From Palsa-872 sp036844615 (GTDB taxonomy: Bacteria > Chloroflexota > Dormibacteria > Dormibacterales > Dormibacteraceae), in the NCBI GenBank assembly GCA_036844615.1, contig DAIUFK010000008.1, positions 1 through 49,446 of the forward strand: 49,446 nt of DNA, in the 5' to 3' direction. This document shows positions 1 to 8,437 of the stretch, piece after piece (the stretch's first letter is position 1; every line of letters begins with the position of its first letter). The notes beneath the pieces were generated by a model. It was not told where the DNA came from and searched no databases. It saw nothing but the letters and a program-made list of their open reading frames with translations. A program made the translations under genes and the position numbers.

Positions 1-246
1 CAGGCCGCAGGCTCGAAGACCGGCGTTCCAGGCGGCCGGTGCCAAGGCGCGGGTGGCGAGAGGAGGATGGCATCTTTCGATGCCTGACGACGATCGCCGG
101 GGCCCGCAACGCAGGCATCAGCGCCCGCAGGGCGCCCGGCCGTCTGGGACGTCGGATGCTCCAGATATGGCCGGTACGGTCCACTCGGTCTAGACCTTAA
201 GCTGTCGGACATCAGCGCCAAGCAGCCAGACGGCACAGAGGCAGAT
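1..246. other. Upstream stretch with no recognised gene; one small hairpin
   Basis: No coding frame could be supported here. A perfect 6-bp inverted repeat at 69-84 (GGCATC-TTTC-GATGCC) reads on the minus strand as a stem closed by a GAAA tetraloop. It has no T-run on either side, so it does not look like an intrinsic terminator. It could be part of a structured leader, or the tail of a gene that starts outside the window. Confidence 0.3.
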
Positions 247-1518
247 GTGCGAGGGTCCGCAATCGGGAAGGCACTCGCGACCGGATCGTCAAGCCTGCCA
301 AGGCGCTTCACCATCCTGGCTCTGGCGGTGACCGCGGCGTGCCTGCCGCTTTACGTGGTGCGCTGGCACGTGGGTCCTCTCCCGACCACGCTGCTGGAGA
401 CTCTGATCCTGATCACCGGCGCCGGCTACGTCGCAACGCTGGGGACCGAACGGCGACTCCCAGCCGCCCGCACCGGCTACGAGATCCCCATCGCGCTCCT
501 CTTGGTGGCCGGCGTGATCGGCATCGTGGTCGCTCCGGACCACACCCGCGCTCTCGGAATCTACCGCGCCTATTTCGTGGAGGCTATCGCTTGCTTCTAC
601 ATCGCAGTCGATCTCCTGAGGACACGTGAAGATGTGCGCACTGTGCTCCTCGGCGGTGCGGCCGGAAGCTGCGTCATGGCAGTCGGACAGATCGCATCCT
701 TCGGCATAGTTCTTGCCCAACACAGGCTCCAGCTTGGTGACGCGCCCGCGTTCCTCAACACGAGCGCCAACGCAGTGGCCATGTACCTGGAGCCGCCGCT
801 TGCCTTCGCCATCGGGTTCACCGTCTTCGCTTCACGGCCTCAAGAGCGAAAGGTCGGCGCAGGGGTGCTCGGTCTGCTCCTGGTCGCCAACATCCTCACA
901 CTCTCACGCGCCTCGTACCTAGCAATGGCAGTCCTCGCCGCGGTTCTCGTGCTGAGCTTGCAAAGCAGCCGGTGGCGGCTGCGGGCAGTCGGGGCTCTCG
1001 CGGTGCTCGGCCTTGCAGTGCTCGAAATCCCCATCGTCAACCACCGCCTGCTGGACCTCGCACACACGGTGACGAATCGCACGACCCTTTATCGGGAAAC
1101 TTTCGAGATGCTGTCTCAGCGGCCAATCGTTGGCGCAGGGATAAGTGCATTCCCGGTGAGGGTCGCTCCGTTCCGGCCCGCGAACCTCCCTGTGCACATC
1201 TACCCGCACGACATGTGGCTGACAACGTGGAGCGAGCTCGGTCTGCTGGGTTTGCTTTCGTTCGCGGTGATCTTTTTCGGCCTGCTCTGGCGCGGAGCGC
1301 GCACACTTCCCCGCGCGACGGACATCTACCGGCCGGTGCTATGGGGAGCTGTCGGCGCCCTCGTCCTCTACACCGTCCATGGGCTCTTCGACTCTCCCTA
1401 CTGGAAGAACGACCTCAGCGTCGAGTTCTGGCTCCTGGCGGCGCTACAGGTCGTCGCGGTTCGCGCCACCCGGAGCCGACACGCCGCGGCCGGCTCCGAG
1501 CGACCTGCTGTCCCATAG
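247..1518 (+). CDS. O-antigen ligase/polymerase-like (Wzy/WaaL family) membrane protein
   Basis: This 423-aa, very hydrophobic protein has about ten to twelve predicted membrane segments and a longer extracytoplasmic loop at about residues 270-330, containing the segment RPIVGAGISAFP. That arrangement is typical of the Wzy_C/O-antigen ligase superfamily, which joins or polymerises undecaprenyl-linked glycans on the outer face of the membrane. The start is a GTG at 247; no strong ribosome-binding site is visible, so an internal start is possible. The last 75 bp overlap the 3' end of the convergent oxidoreductase gene. The neighbours are sugar-nucleotide enzymes and glycosyltransferases, which supports a role in surface polysaccharide assembly. 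Polymerase and ligase cannot be told apart from sequence alone. Confidence 0.8.
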   Translation: MRGSAIGKALATGSSSLPRRFTILALAVTAACLPLYVVRWHVGPLPTTLLETLILITGAGYVATLGTERRLPAARTGYEIPIALLLVAGVIGIVVAPDHTRALGIYRAYFVEAIACFYIAVDLLRTREDVRTVLLGGAAGSCVMAVGQIASFGIVLAQHRLQLGDAPAFLNTSANAVAMYLEPPLAFAIGFTVFASRPQERKVGAGVLGLLLVANILTLSRASYLAMAVLAAVLVLSLQSSRWRLRAVGALAVLGLAVLEIPIVNHRLLDLAHTVTNRTTLYRETFEMLSQRPIVGAGISAFPVRVAPFRPANLPVHIYPHDMWLTTWSELGLLGLLSFAVIFFGLLWRGARTLPRATDIYRPVLWGAVGALVLYTVHGLFDSPYWKNDLSVEFWLLAALQVVAVRATRSRHAAAGSERPAVP

Positions 1519-2523
1519 CGCGCCAAGCTCCGCGCTGGTGACGACCCGCGATTCGGAAGCCGAAGTTACCAGTGCAAGCGCCAGGTGAAGCGCGCGCAGG
1601 CCGGCTTCGCCGTCCACCTCGACCGCCTGCTCACCTCTGACCGCCTGCATGAAGGACTGGAGCTCCAGCCGCAGGGGCTCAGCCTGGGTGATCGGGAAGC
1701 TGACTGCCTCGCCTTCGGTCACTGCCACCGGGTGCCGGCGGGCGTCAATCGCCGCCGCAACATCGGCGTTCTTGTAATGAGTCAGCTCCTGGGTGAGGTA
1801 GTTGCACACGAACATGCCTCGCTCGCCGAGCACGCTCAGCTCACGGATCTTGGTCGGAGTCAGCCAGTTGACCTGCAGCACTCCAAGGACCCCGCTCTCG
1901 AACTTGAGCAGCGCGTTGAGGATGTCCTCGTGGTCGGTGTGAATGCGCTGCTCAGTCTCGGCGTACAGGCGCTGGACATCCGACCCCGCAAGGTGATGCA
2001 TGACGTCGAGGTCATGCGTCGCTAGGTCAATGACGACGCCCACATCGCGGATGCGGGCGGGAAAAGGTCCTTGCCGCCGGGCCTGCAGCTGATAAATCCT
2101 TCCGATCTCCCCCGCGGCGATCCGGCGCTGCAGCTCCCGGACCGCCGGGTTGAATCGTTCGATGTGGCCGACGGAGAAGATGCGGTGAGCGGACGCCGCG
2201 GCGGCGATGAGCCGGCGGCCCTCTTCCAGGTTCGACGCGATGGGTTTCTCGACCAGCACATGCAGACCGTGCTCGAGCGCGGTAACGCCCGAGTCGACGT
2301 GAAACCGCGTGGGCACGACCACGATCGCGGCATCCAAGCGCTCGCGGTCCAGCATCTCGACCAGCGAGGTGTAGCCCGGGATTGAGTGCTTTCGACTTAC
2401 CGCGTCGACGACGGCTGCGTCCTGGTCGCAGACCGCCACCAGTTCGGTACCGTCAAGGTCGCTCAGCACTCGCAGGTGGTTGCGCCCCATCGCGCCAAGA
2501 CCAACGAGCGCGACGCGGGTCAC
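1444..2523 (-). CDS. wbpB: Gfo/Idh/MocA oxidoreductase, WlbA/WbpB-like UDP-GlcNAcA 3-dehydrogenase
   Basis: This 359-aa protein has an N-terminal Rossmann fold (GLGAMG at residues 8-13), the family EKP motif at 92-94 and a segment GHIERFNPAV, which resembles the substrate region of WlbA/WbpB. In the known Wbp/Wlb pathway this enzyme oxidises C3 of UDP-N-acetylglucosaminuronate with NAD+. The product is the 3-keto sugar, which the neighbouring PLP aminotransferase uses. The gene overlaps that aminotransferase by 4 bp (2520-2523), so the two are probably translationally coupled. The C-terminal 25 residues run antisense to the O-antigen ligase-like gene. The exact substrate is inferred from the neighbourhood; a myo-inositol or other sugar dehydrogenase is the alternative. 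Confidence 0.8.
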   Translation of the reverse strand: MTRVALVGLGAMGRNHLRVLSDLDGTELVAVCDQDAAVVDAVSRKHSIPGYTSLVEMLDRERLDAAIVVVPTRFHVDSGVTALEHGLHVLVEKPIASNLEEGRRLIAAAASAHRIFSVGHIERFNPAVRELQRRIAAGEIGRIYQLQARRQGPFPARIRDVGVVIDLATHDLDVMHHLAGSDVQRLYAETEQRIHTDHEDILNALLKFESGVLGVLQVNWLTPTKIRELSVLGERGMFVCNYLTQELTHYKNADVAAAIDARRHPVAVTEGEAVSFPITQAEPLRLELQSFMQAVRGEQAVEVDGEAGLRALHLALALVTSASESRVVTSAELGALWDSRSLGAGRGVSAPGGANRDDL

Positions 2524-3626
2524 GCCGTCGCCGCGACCTTTCGCACCGAGTCGATGATTCGATCCAGGTCCGACTCCGTCACGCCGGGGTGGACCGGTAG
2601 CGAAAGGACCTGGCTCGCTGCGGCCTCCGACGCAGGCATCGAAACGTCGCCATAACCCAGCTCGACGTAAAGCGGCTGGCGGTGCACCGGGACGGCGTAG
2701 TGAACCGCACTTCCGACGCCCAGCTCGAGCAGCCGCTCCTGGAACCTGTCGCGGTTGTGCTCTATGCGCACTGTGTACTGGTGGTAGACGTGCCTGTAGC
2801 CCCGACGTTCGCGGGGAGTCACCACTCCGGGGATTCCGGCGAGCCCCTCATCGAGGACCGAGGCGTTGCGACGGCGGATCTCGTTGAATCGATCGAGCTT
2901 GGCCAGCTGCGCGCGCCCTATCGCTGCCGCTATGTCGGTCAGCCTGAAGTTGTAACCGAGAACGTCGTGGTGATACCGGTGGCTCGCCCCGTGCTGTCGC
3001 AGCACTCCCACCTTCGCCGCCACGTCAGGATCGTCGGTGGTGACCATCCCGCCTTCGGCGGTGGTCATGTTCTTGGTCGGGTAGAAGGAGAACGATGCGC
3101 TGACGCCAAGCGCGCCCGCCTTCCTGGCGCCGATCGCGGCTCCGTGCGCCTGGCAGGCGTCCTCGATGAGAACAAGCCCATGTCGCTCGGCGATCGCCCG
3201 TAGCTCGGGGATCTGGGCGGCCTGGCCGTAGAGGTCGACCGGCACGATGGCACGCGTCTTGGGCGTGATCGCCGCTTCAACGCGGGACGGGTCGAGGCAG
3301 TACGTGTCGCTTTCGATGTCGACGAACACCGGTCGAGCGCCGACGAAAAGTGCGGCGTTGGCCGATGCCACAAACGTAAATGGCGTCGTGATCACCTCGT
3401 CGCCTTCCTTGATTCCGTGGGCGAGCAGCAGGAGGTGGAGAGCCGCGGTACCTGAGTTGACGGCTACGGCATGCCTTGCGCCGCACCACGCCGCGAACTC
3501 GCTCTCGAACGCCTCGACCACAGGCCCCTGCGCCAGCTGGCCGCTCTCGAGGACCGCGAGCACTGCATTGCGCTCCTCCTCGCCGATTTGCGGAGCCGCT
3601 ATGGGGATCGTTTTCAGAGTGTCCAA
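2520..3626 (-). CDS. wbpE: DegT/DnrJ/EryC1 PLP-dependent sugar aminotransferase (WbpE/WlbC-like)
   Basis: This 368-aa protein has the full-length DegT/DnrJ/EryC1 architecture. NSGTAAL (57-63) forms part of the cofactor phosphate site, EDACQAHGA (155-163) carries the Asp that contacts the PLP ring, and K185 in the SFYPTKN segment is the likely Schiff-base lysine. In the WbpB/WbpE pair the enzyme transfers an amino group from glutamate to the 3-keto-UDP-sugar, giving UDP-GlcNAc(3NH2)A. The start is a TTG at 3626, 7 nt after the stop of the upstream epimerase, and the gene overlaps the downstream oxidoreductase by 4 bp. The three genes therefore look like one minus-strand operon. The family is certain; the substrate is inferred from its neighbours. 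Confidence 0.85.
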   Translation of the reverse strand: MDTLKTIPIAAPQIGEEERNAVLAVLESGQLAQGPVVEAFESEFAAWCGARHAVAVNSGTAALHLLLLAHGIKEGDEVITTPFTFVASANAALFVGARPVFVDIESDTYCLDPSRVEAAITPKTRAIVPVDLYGQAAQIPELRAIAERHGLVLIEDACQAHGAAIGARKAGALGVSASFSFYPTKNMTTAEGGMVTTDDPDVAAKVGVLRQHGASHRYHHDVLGYNFRLTDIAAAIGRAQLAKLDRFNEIRRRNASVLDEGLAGIPGVVTPRERRGYRHVYHQYTVRIEHNRDRFQERLLELGVGSAVHYAVPVHRQPLYVELGYGDVSMPASEAAASQVLSLPVHPGVTESDLDRIIDSVRKVAATA

Positions 3627-3633
3627 ACAGCTC

Positions 3634-4701
3634 TCATCTTATGGGTTGGCGCTCATCCAGGGCCGCGACCACCTGCTCCGCGGCGTGTCCGTCACCGAAC
3701 ACGGCAGGCCTGTCCGCAGTGGGTCGGAAGGTGCTCATCGCTTCAGCAATCGCGGCAGGGTCGGTTCCCACCAGCACGTTCCAACCGACGGCCACTGTCT
3801 CGGTCCATTCAGTCGAATCTCGAAGCGTGATGCAGGGCCTGCCTGCGAAGTAGGCCTCCTTCTGGACGCCGCCCGAATCTGTGACCACCGCTTCGGCCCC
3901 GCCCTCGAGCACCAGCATCTCGAGGTACCCGACGGGATCGATCATCCGCGTGTTGGCGCCGGGTGCAACATCTGCCGCCCGCAGGGCAGCCTTGGTCCGT
4001 GGATGCGCAGGAAAGATGGTGGGCCGGCCAGACGCGGCGACGCCCTGGAGGATCTTCTCCAACCGCTCGAGCTGGTCCACGTTCTCGGCTCTGTGCACGG
4101 TGAGCAGCTGATATGCGCCGGCCTCGAGGCCCAGGTCGGCAAGGATCGTGGTGACCGCGCGGGCGCGCTCGAGATTCTGTTGAAAGGCGTCGTACATGAC
4201 GTCTCCGACCATGCGCACGCCGGTAGTGATCCCCTCTCGCGCGAGGTTGGCCACCGCCACGTCAGTGGGGCACAGCAGGAGCGTGCTCACGTGGTCCGCC
4301 ACCACCCGGTTGATCTCCTCGGGCATACGCCGGTCGTAGCTGCGCAGCCCCGCCTCGACGTGTGCGACTGGCACGTGGAGCTTGGCTCCAACCAGCGCGC
4401 CGGCGAGGGTCGAGTTGGTGTCGCCGTAGATGAGTATCCAGTCCGGCCTGTACTCCTGCGACGCTCTCTCGATCCCGGCCAGCATCGCGCCGGTCTGCGC
4501 CCCATGCGGACCAGAACCGACCTCGAGGTTGCTGTCGGGTGCCGGGATCTCCAGCTGGCGGAAGAAGAGATCGGACATCGCATCGTCGTAGTGCTGCCCT
4601 GTGTGGAGGAGAAACTCTTCGTGCTTCAAACGGAGCACTCGTGAAACAGGCGCCGCCTTGATGAACTGAGGACGGGCACCGACCACGGTGAGGATCTTCA
4701 T
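3634..4701 (-). CDS. wbpI: Non-hydrolysing UDP-GlcNAc 2-epimerase family (WbpI/WecB-like)
   Basis: This 355-aa protein begins MKILTVVGARPQFIK, the classic start of the non-hydrolysing UDP-GlcNAc 2-epimerases. Further family motifs are HTGQHYD, YGDTNSTLAGAL, HVEAGLRS, the PEEINR motif, HRAENVD and TDSGGVQKE, so the active site looks intact. WecB makes UDP-ManNAc. WbpI/WlbD epimerises UDP-2,3-diacetamido-glucuronate to the manno form, and linkage to WbpB-, WbpE- and WbpD-like genes favours the WbpI role. It is the first gene of the minus-strand trio ending at 1444 and starts with ATG at 4701, divergent from the glycosyltransferase at 4808. WecB activity cannot be excluded. Confidence 0.85.
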   Translation of the reverse strand: MKILTVVGARPQFIKAAPVSRVLRLKHEEFLLHTGQHYDDAMSDLFFRQLEIPAPDSNLEVGSGPHGAQTGAMLAGIERASQEYRPDWILIYGDTNSTLAGALVGAKLHVPVAHVEAGLRSYDRRMPEEINRVVADHVSTLLLCPTDVAVANLAREGITTGVRMVGDVMYDAFQQNLERARAVTTILADLGLEAGAYQLLTVHRAENVDQLERLEKILQGVAASGRPTIFPAHPRTKAALRAADVAPGANTRMIDPVGYLEMLVLEGGAEAVVTDSGGVQKEAYFAGRPCITLRDSTEWTETVAVGWNVLVGTDPAAIAEAMSTFRPTADRPAVFGDGHAAEQVVAALDERQPIR

Positions 4702-4807
4702 GCTCGTGGTCGCAGGCGGCCGCGTGCGCTGAGCATCTGGTGACTCGGGAGTGTACCAGCGGGTCGGCTGGGCACTCCGGGAGGCCCAACTATCATGGGC
4801 CGCAAGA

Positions 4808-6058
4808 ATGCCCGCAAGCGGTGCCCGATTGAGGGTAGTTTTCGTAACCCATTACTTTCCACCTGAGATCGGAGCAGCCCCGGCCAGGTTGTTCGAGCTT
4901 GCCCAGCGCCTCGCGGACGGTGGCGACAGCGTGACCGTAGTGACAGGGTTCCCGAACTACCCGAGCGGCGTCATCGCGCAAGGCTACCGCGGCAGGCGAT
5001 TCATGGAGGAGCCGATGGATCGCGTTCGCGTGCTAAGGACCTGGGTGTACGCGACACCGGCGCGTGGATTCTTCAAGCGCATCGTCAACCAGCTGTCCTT
5101 TGCGGTCTCCAGCCTTCTGGGCATCCGCAAGGTTGGACCGACGGACGTGATCTTCGTGCAGTCACCTCCTCTCCCCACCGGCCTGGCGGCGCTCATTTAC
5201 ACCCGGATCAAGCGGGCTCCCTTCATTCTCAACATCAGCGACCTCTACCCCCAGTCCGCCGTCGAGCTCGGCATGCTGCGCAACCGCGCAGCCATCCGCC
5301 TCGCCGAGATGTTCGAGCGACATCTTTACCGCCGGGCCGCCCGCATCGCAGTGCCCACGCCCGGAATGCTCGAGAGGTTGGTGGCACGCGGAGTGCCACG
5401 CGACAAGGTCTTCCTGCTCACCAATGGCGTGGACACCGTCACGTTTCAGCCGGCTGCACCGGACAGCGAGCTGGCTCGCGGCCTGGGGCTCGATGGTCAC
5501 AAGGTCTTCATTTACGCAGGCGTTCACGGATTGGCCCAGGGCCTCGACGTCATCCTGGAGGCGGCCAAGCTGACGCACGATCCGGAGATCCTTTACGTGC
5601 TCGCAGGAGAGGGAGGCGATAAGGAGGCGCTGGTGGCAAAAGCCGCGGCGCAGGGAATCTCGAACGTTCGCTTCTTGCCCAATCAACCCAAGTCGTCGAT
5701 GCCTGCGCTGTTGAACCTTGCGTACGCGTCGATAGTGCCGTTGAAACGACTCGACCTGTTCAAGTCGGCCTTGCCGTCAAAGATGTTTGAGTCGATGGCT
5801 GTGGGCCGCCCCATCGTGGCGGCGATGTGGGGCGAAGGCGCCGACCTGGTCGAGGCCGCTCGTTGCGGGCTGGTGGCAGAACCGGAGGATCCCCAGTCCC
5901 TGAGCAAGGCTGTGGTGGCGCTGGCGGCAGACCCGAGCCTGGCCCGGCGGCTCGGCGCCCAGGGACGCGAATACGTCGTCAAGCACTTCGATCGCAAGGA
6001 CATCGCCGACCGGCTCGCCAAACTTCTCCAGGAAGTGGCCCGGCCGGGACCTGCCTGA
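4808..6058 (+). CDS. GT4-type glycosyltransferase (WbuB-like)
   Basis: This is a GT-B fold glycosyltransferase of about 416 aa. The N-terminal segment VVFVTHYFPPEIGAAP is typical of WbuB-like enzymes, and the C-terminal half has the donor-site region (KMFESMAVGRPIVAA, followed by the GEGADLVEAARCGLV segment). The ATG at 4808 is preferred because it directly precedes the conserved first beta strand; the open frame extends up to 4751 without family-like sequence. It probably adds a sugar to the growing polyprenyl-linked repeat unit on the cytoplasmic face of the membrane. The gene ends 5 nt before the first assembly gap, so anything between it and the acetyltransferase is unknown. Confidence 0.85.
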   Translation: MPASGARLRVVFVTHYFPPEIGAAPARLFELAQRLADGGDSVTVVTGFPNYPSGVIAQGYRGRRFMEEPMDRVRVLRTWVYATPARGFFKRIVNQLSFAVSSLLGIRKVGPTDVIFVQSPPLPTGLAALIYTRIKRAPFILNISDLYPQSAVELGMLRNRAAIRLAEMFERHLYRRAARIAVPTPGMLERLVARGVPRDKVFLLTNGVDTVTFQPAAPDSELARGLGLDGHKVFIYAGVHGLAQGLDVILEAAKLTHDPEILYVLAGEGGDKEALVAKAAAQGISNVRFLPNQPKSSMPALLNLAYASIVPLKRLDLFKSALPSKMFESMAVGRPIVAAMWGEGADLVEAARCGLVAEPEDPQSLSKAVVALAADPSLARRLGAQGREYVVKHFDRKDIADRLAKLLQEVARPGPA

Positions 6059-6063
6059 GGGCG

Positions 6064-6163
6064 NNNNNNNNNNNNNNNNNNNNNNNNNNNNNNNNNNNNN
6101 NNNNNNNNNNNNNNNNNNNNNNNNNNNNNNNNNNNNNNNNNNNNNNNNNNNNNNNNNNNNNNN
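6064..6163. other. Assembly gap (100 N)
   Basis: This is a run of 100 N. Unlike the two other gaps in the window, its flanks share no long duplicated sequence, so it may hide real unsequenced DNA of unknown length between the glycosyltransferase and the acetyltransferase. Confidence 0.99.
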
Positions 6164-6184
6164 GCGTGCCAAGATACGGACATA

Positions 6185-6814
6185 TTGGCCTCTGACGCGG
6201 TCCGCATCCATCCGACTGCCGAAGTGTCCGAGACTGCGAAGATCGGAGCCGGCACGCAGATCTGGCACCAAGCCCAGGTTCGAGAGGAGGCGGTGATCGG
6301 CAAGCAATGCATCCTCGGAAAGGGGACGTATGTGGACAAGGGCGTCCGCATAGGCGACCACTGCAAGCTGCAGAACGGGGCTTATGTGTTTCATGGTTTC
6401 AACCTCGAGGACGGCGTGTTCCTCGGCCCTGGCGCGATGCTCCTGAACGACAAGCACCCACGCGCAATCAACCCCGACGGCTCCCCCAAGGCGGACACCG
6501 ATTGGGTCGCGAGCGAGGGCCTTGTCGAGTTCGGGGCCGCCATCGGCGGCGGAGCGGTCATCCTGCCTGGCGTCAGGATCGGGCGGATGGCGATGGTGGG
6601 ATCGGGTTCGGTCGTGACGCGCGACGTGCCCGAACGTGGAATCGTCGTCGGCAACCCGGCCCGCCTTCGCGCTTTTGCATGCGATTGCGGGCATCCGATC
6701 GCTCTGGACAAGAACGCCGGCCGGCGAATGGAGCTTTCGTGCCCGAAATGCGGGCGAGTCTATGAGATCTCGGCAGAAATCTATGCACAGCTCGACGACG
6801 GGGCGTCAATATGA
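6185..6814 (+). CDS. wbpD: Left-handed beta-helix N-acetyltransferase (WbpD/WlbB-like) with C-terminal zinc-ribbon-like tail
   Basis: This 209-aa protein has irregular hexapeptide repeats over about residues 8-160 (for example IHPTAEVSETAKIGAGTQIW and AIGGGAVILPGVRIG). This marks the left-handed beta-helix acyltransferases. WbpD/WlbB acetylates the 3-amino group of UDP-GlcNAc(3NH2)A with acetyl-CoA, the step after the WbpE-like aminotransferase. After the helix, residues about 160-209 contain a CDCGH and a CPKCG pair, which looks like a small zinc ribbon; comparable tails are known in some sugar acetyltransferases. The start is a TTG at 6185, just after the gap; an upstream start inside the N run cannot be excluded. 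It overlaps the next gene by 4 bp (ATGA). Confidence 0.8.
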   Translation: MASDAVRIHPTAEVSETAKIGAGTQIWHQAQVREEAVIGKQCILGKGTYVDKGVRIGDHCKLQNGAYVFHGFNLEDGVFLGPGAMLLNDKHPRAINPDGSPKADTDWVASEGLVEFGAAIGGGAVILPGVRIGRMAMVGSGSVVTRDVPERGIVVGNPARLRAFACDCGHPIALDKNAGRRMELSCPKCGRVYEISAEIYAQLDDGASI

Positions 6815-8283
6815 GCGCGACGTCCGAGCCGGCACGGCATCCGCGCCCGGGCTCTAAGAAACCACCTATGAGTGCCCTGAAAGTCGGCAAGCCGGCTGAA
6901 GTCGCGTCTGAACCGATAGCAGCTCCTGTCGAATGGGACCGCGCTCGCTTCGCGCTGAGTCTGCGCGAGCGCCGGCTTCTGCTGGCCGGCGCCGACTTCA
7001 TCGTCGGCGGGCTCTCTGCAGTTCTCGCATACACGCTCGTGCACAGAGGCAACGTGCACCCGCTGCAGCCTTACGATCCCCTCCTGTACGGCGCCATCTG
7101 GCTCGCCGCCCTGCTGATAACAGACGGCTATGCGTTCGAGATTCCCACCAGCCGCATTCAGAGCGCGATCGCTGTCGTCAAGGCACTCCCTGTGGCGTTG
7201 CTCATCGCAGTAGCGACCTTCTTCCTCCACCCATACGTGTTGACGCGGCCTGTCATCCTCCTTGCCCTCGCGATCGGAGCCGGGCTGTTGATATTGATGC
7301 GCACCACCCTCGCCCGCCTCCTGCTGCACGAGGCGCTCGCGGTCCGCGCAGTGCTGCTGTCCGACTCCGAGCCTCGGGCCGAGATCATTTCAACCCTCGA
7401 GGCTGCACGATTCGAGTGCAGGGTCATCGCTCGGCTGGTGAGCCCGATGAGCACGGAGGCAGACCGCGCCAAGGTGCTCGCCGAGGTTCGCAACCTTGTC
7501 ACGCGCTCAGGCGCGCAAGAGCTGATTGTGAACAGCAACGAGCTGCGCCTTCTCCCTGGCCTGGTCGAGGCGTGCTTGACCCACGGAGTTCGTGTCGTGT
7601 CAGGCGGCGACCTGGTCGAGCGATACATGGGCCGGGTGCCGATCGACTCGATCGATGTTCACTGGTACCTGGGTCTTCCCGACAACGACGTCTGGAAGCG
7701 GCCGTACGCAGTGGTGCGTAAGCTCACCGACCTGATCCTTTCCTTCGTCATCAGCCTGCCCTTCCTGGTCCTGCTCCCGTTCCTCGCTCTGCTCATAAAG
7801 CTCGAATCGAGCGGTCCTGTATTTCACGTCCAGCGCAGGGTGGGCGAGGACGGCCGCGAGTTCAACCTTCTCAAGCTCCGCACCATGAGCGAGCAAGCGG
7901 AAGCGACCGGCGCCCAGTTCGCTACCCGAGCAGACCCGCGCGTCACGCGCGCGGGCCGCTTTCTGCGGGCCACCAGGCTTGACGAGTTCCCGCAGCTGCT
8001 CAACATCGTCCGTGGCGACATGAGCTTTATCGGGCCTCGGCCCGAACGTCCAGAGTTCATGGCCGACCTCGAGGCCAAGATCCCTCACTTCCGCTCGCGC
8101 CTTCTGATCAAGCCAGGCCTCACGGGTTGGGCGCAGGTCCGAGGCGGCTACGCCGGCACGATCCCCGAGCTGACCCGAAAGCTCGAGTACGACCTCTACT
8201 ACATCAAGAACCGGTCGCTCCGCCTCGATCTCCAGATACTGGCCAGCACATTCGTCACCGTCATCCGGCGAAAAGGCATCTAN
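6811..8283 (+). CDS. Polyprenyl-phosphate sugar-1-phosphate transferase (WbaP/PglC-type initiating enzyme)
   Basis: This protein of about 490 aa has four N-terminal membrane helices, a CoA-binding-like central region, one further helix at about residues 305-330 and a C-terminal bacterial sugar transferase domain. The domain carries the LLKLRTM segment, RLDEFPQLLNIVRGDMSFIG, GPRPERPEF and PGLTGWAQVRGG. Such enzymes start repeat-unit synthesis by moving a sugar-1-phosphate from a UDP-sugar to undecaprenyl phosphate at the inner face of the membrane. The frame ends in RRKGI followed by TA and then N. The repeated copy after the gap shows that the codon is TAA, so reading the frame through the Ns to 8487 is an artefact. 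The start overlaps the acetyltransferase stop (ATGA). Confidence 0.88.
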
Positions 8284-8437
8284 NNNNNNNNNNNNNNNNN
8301 NNNNNNNNNNNNNNNNNNNNNNNNNNNNNNNNNNNNNNNNNNNNNNNNNNNNNNNNNNNNNNNNNNNNNNNNNNNNNNNNNNATCTCCAGATACTGGCCA
8401 GCACATTCGTCACCGTCATCCGGCGAAAAGGCATCTA
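8228..8437. repeat. Artefactual 55-bp duplication flanking a 100-N gap
   Basis: Positions 8228-8282 and 8383-8437 are identical over 55 bp and abut the N run 8283-8382 on both sides. A duplication of exactly 55 bp suggests two contigs sharing one assembly k-mer that were scaffolded instead of merged. Removing one copy and the Ns gives a normal end to the sugar transferase gene and leaves the convergent glycosyltransferase intact. Confidence 0.9.

Noticed and set aside
3247..4644. 465-aa plus-strand frame antisense to the epimerase and aminotransferase
   Set aside because: High GC leaves long antisense frames open. Its sequence has no domain-like features and the opposite strand holds clear enzymes.
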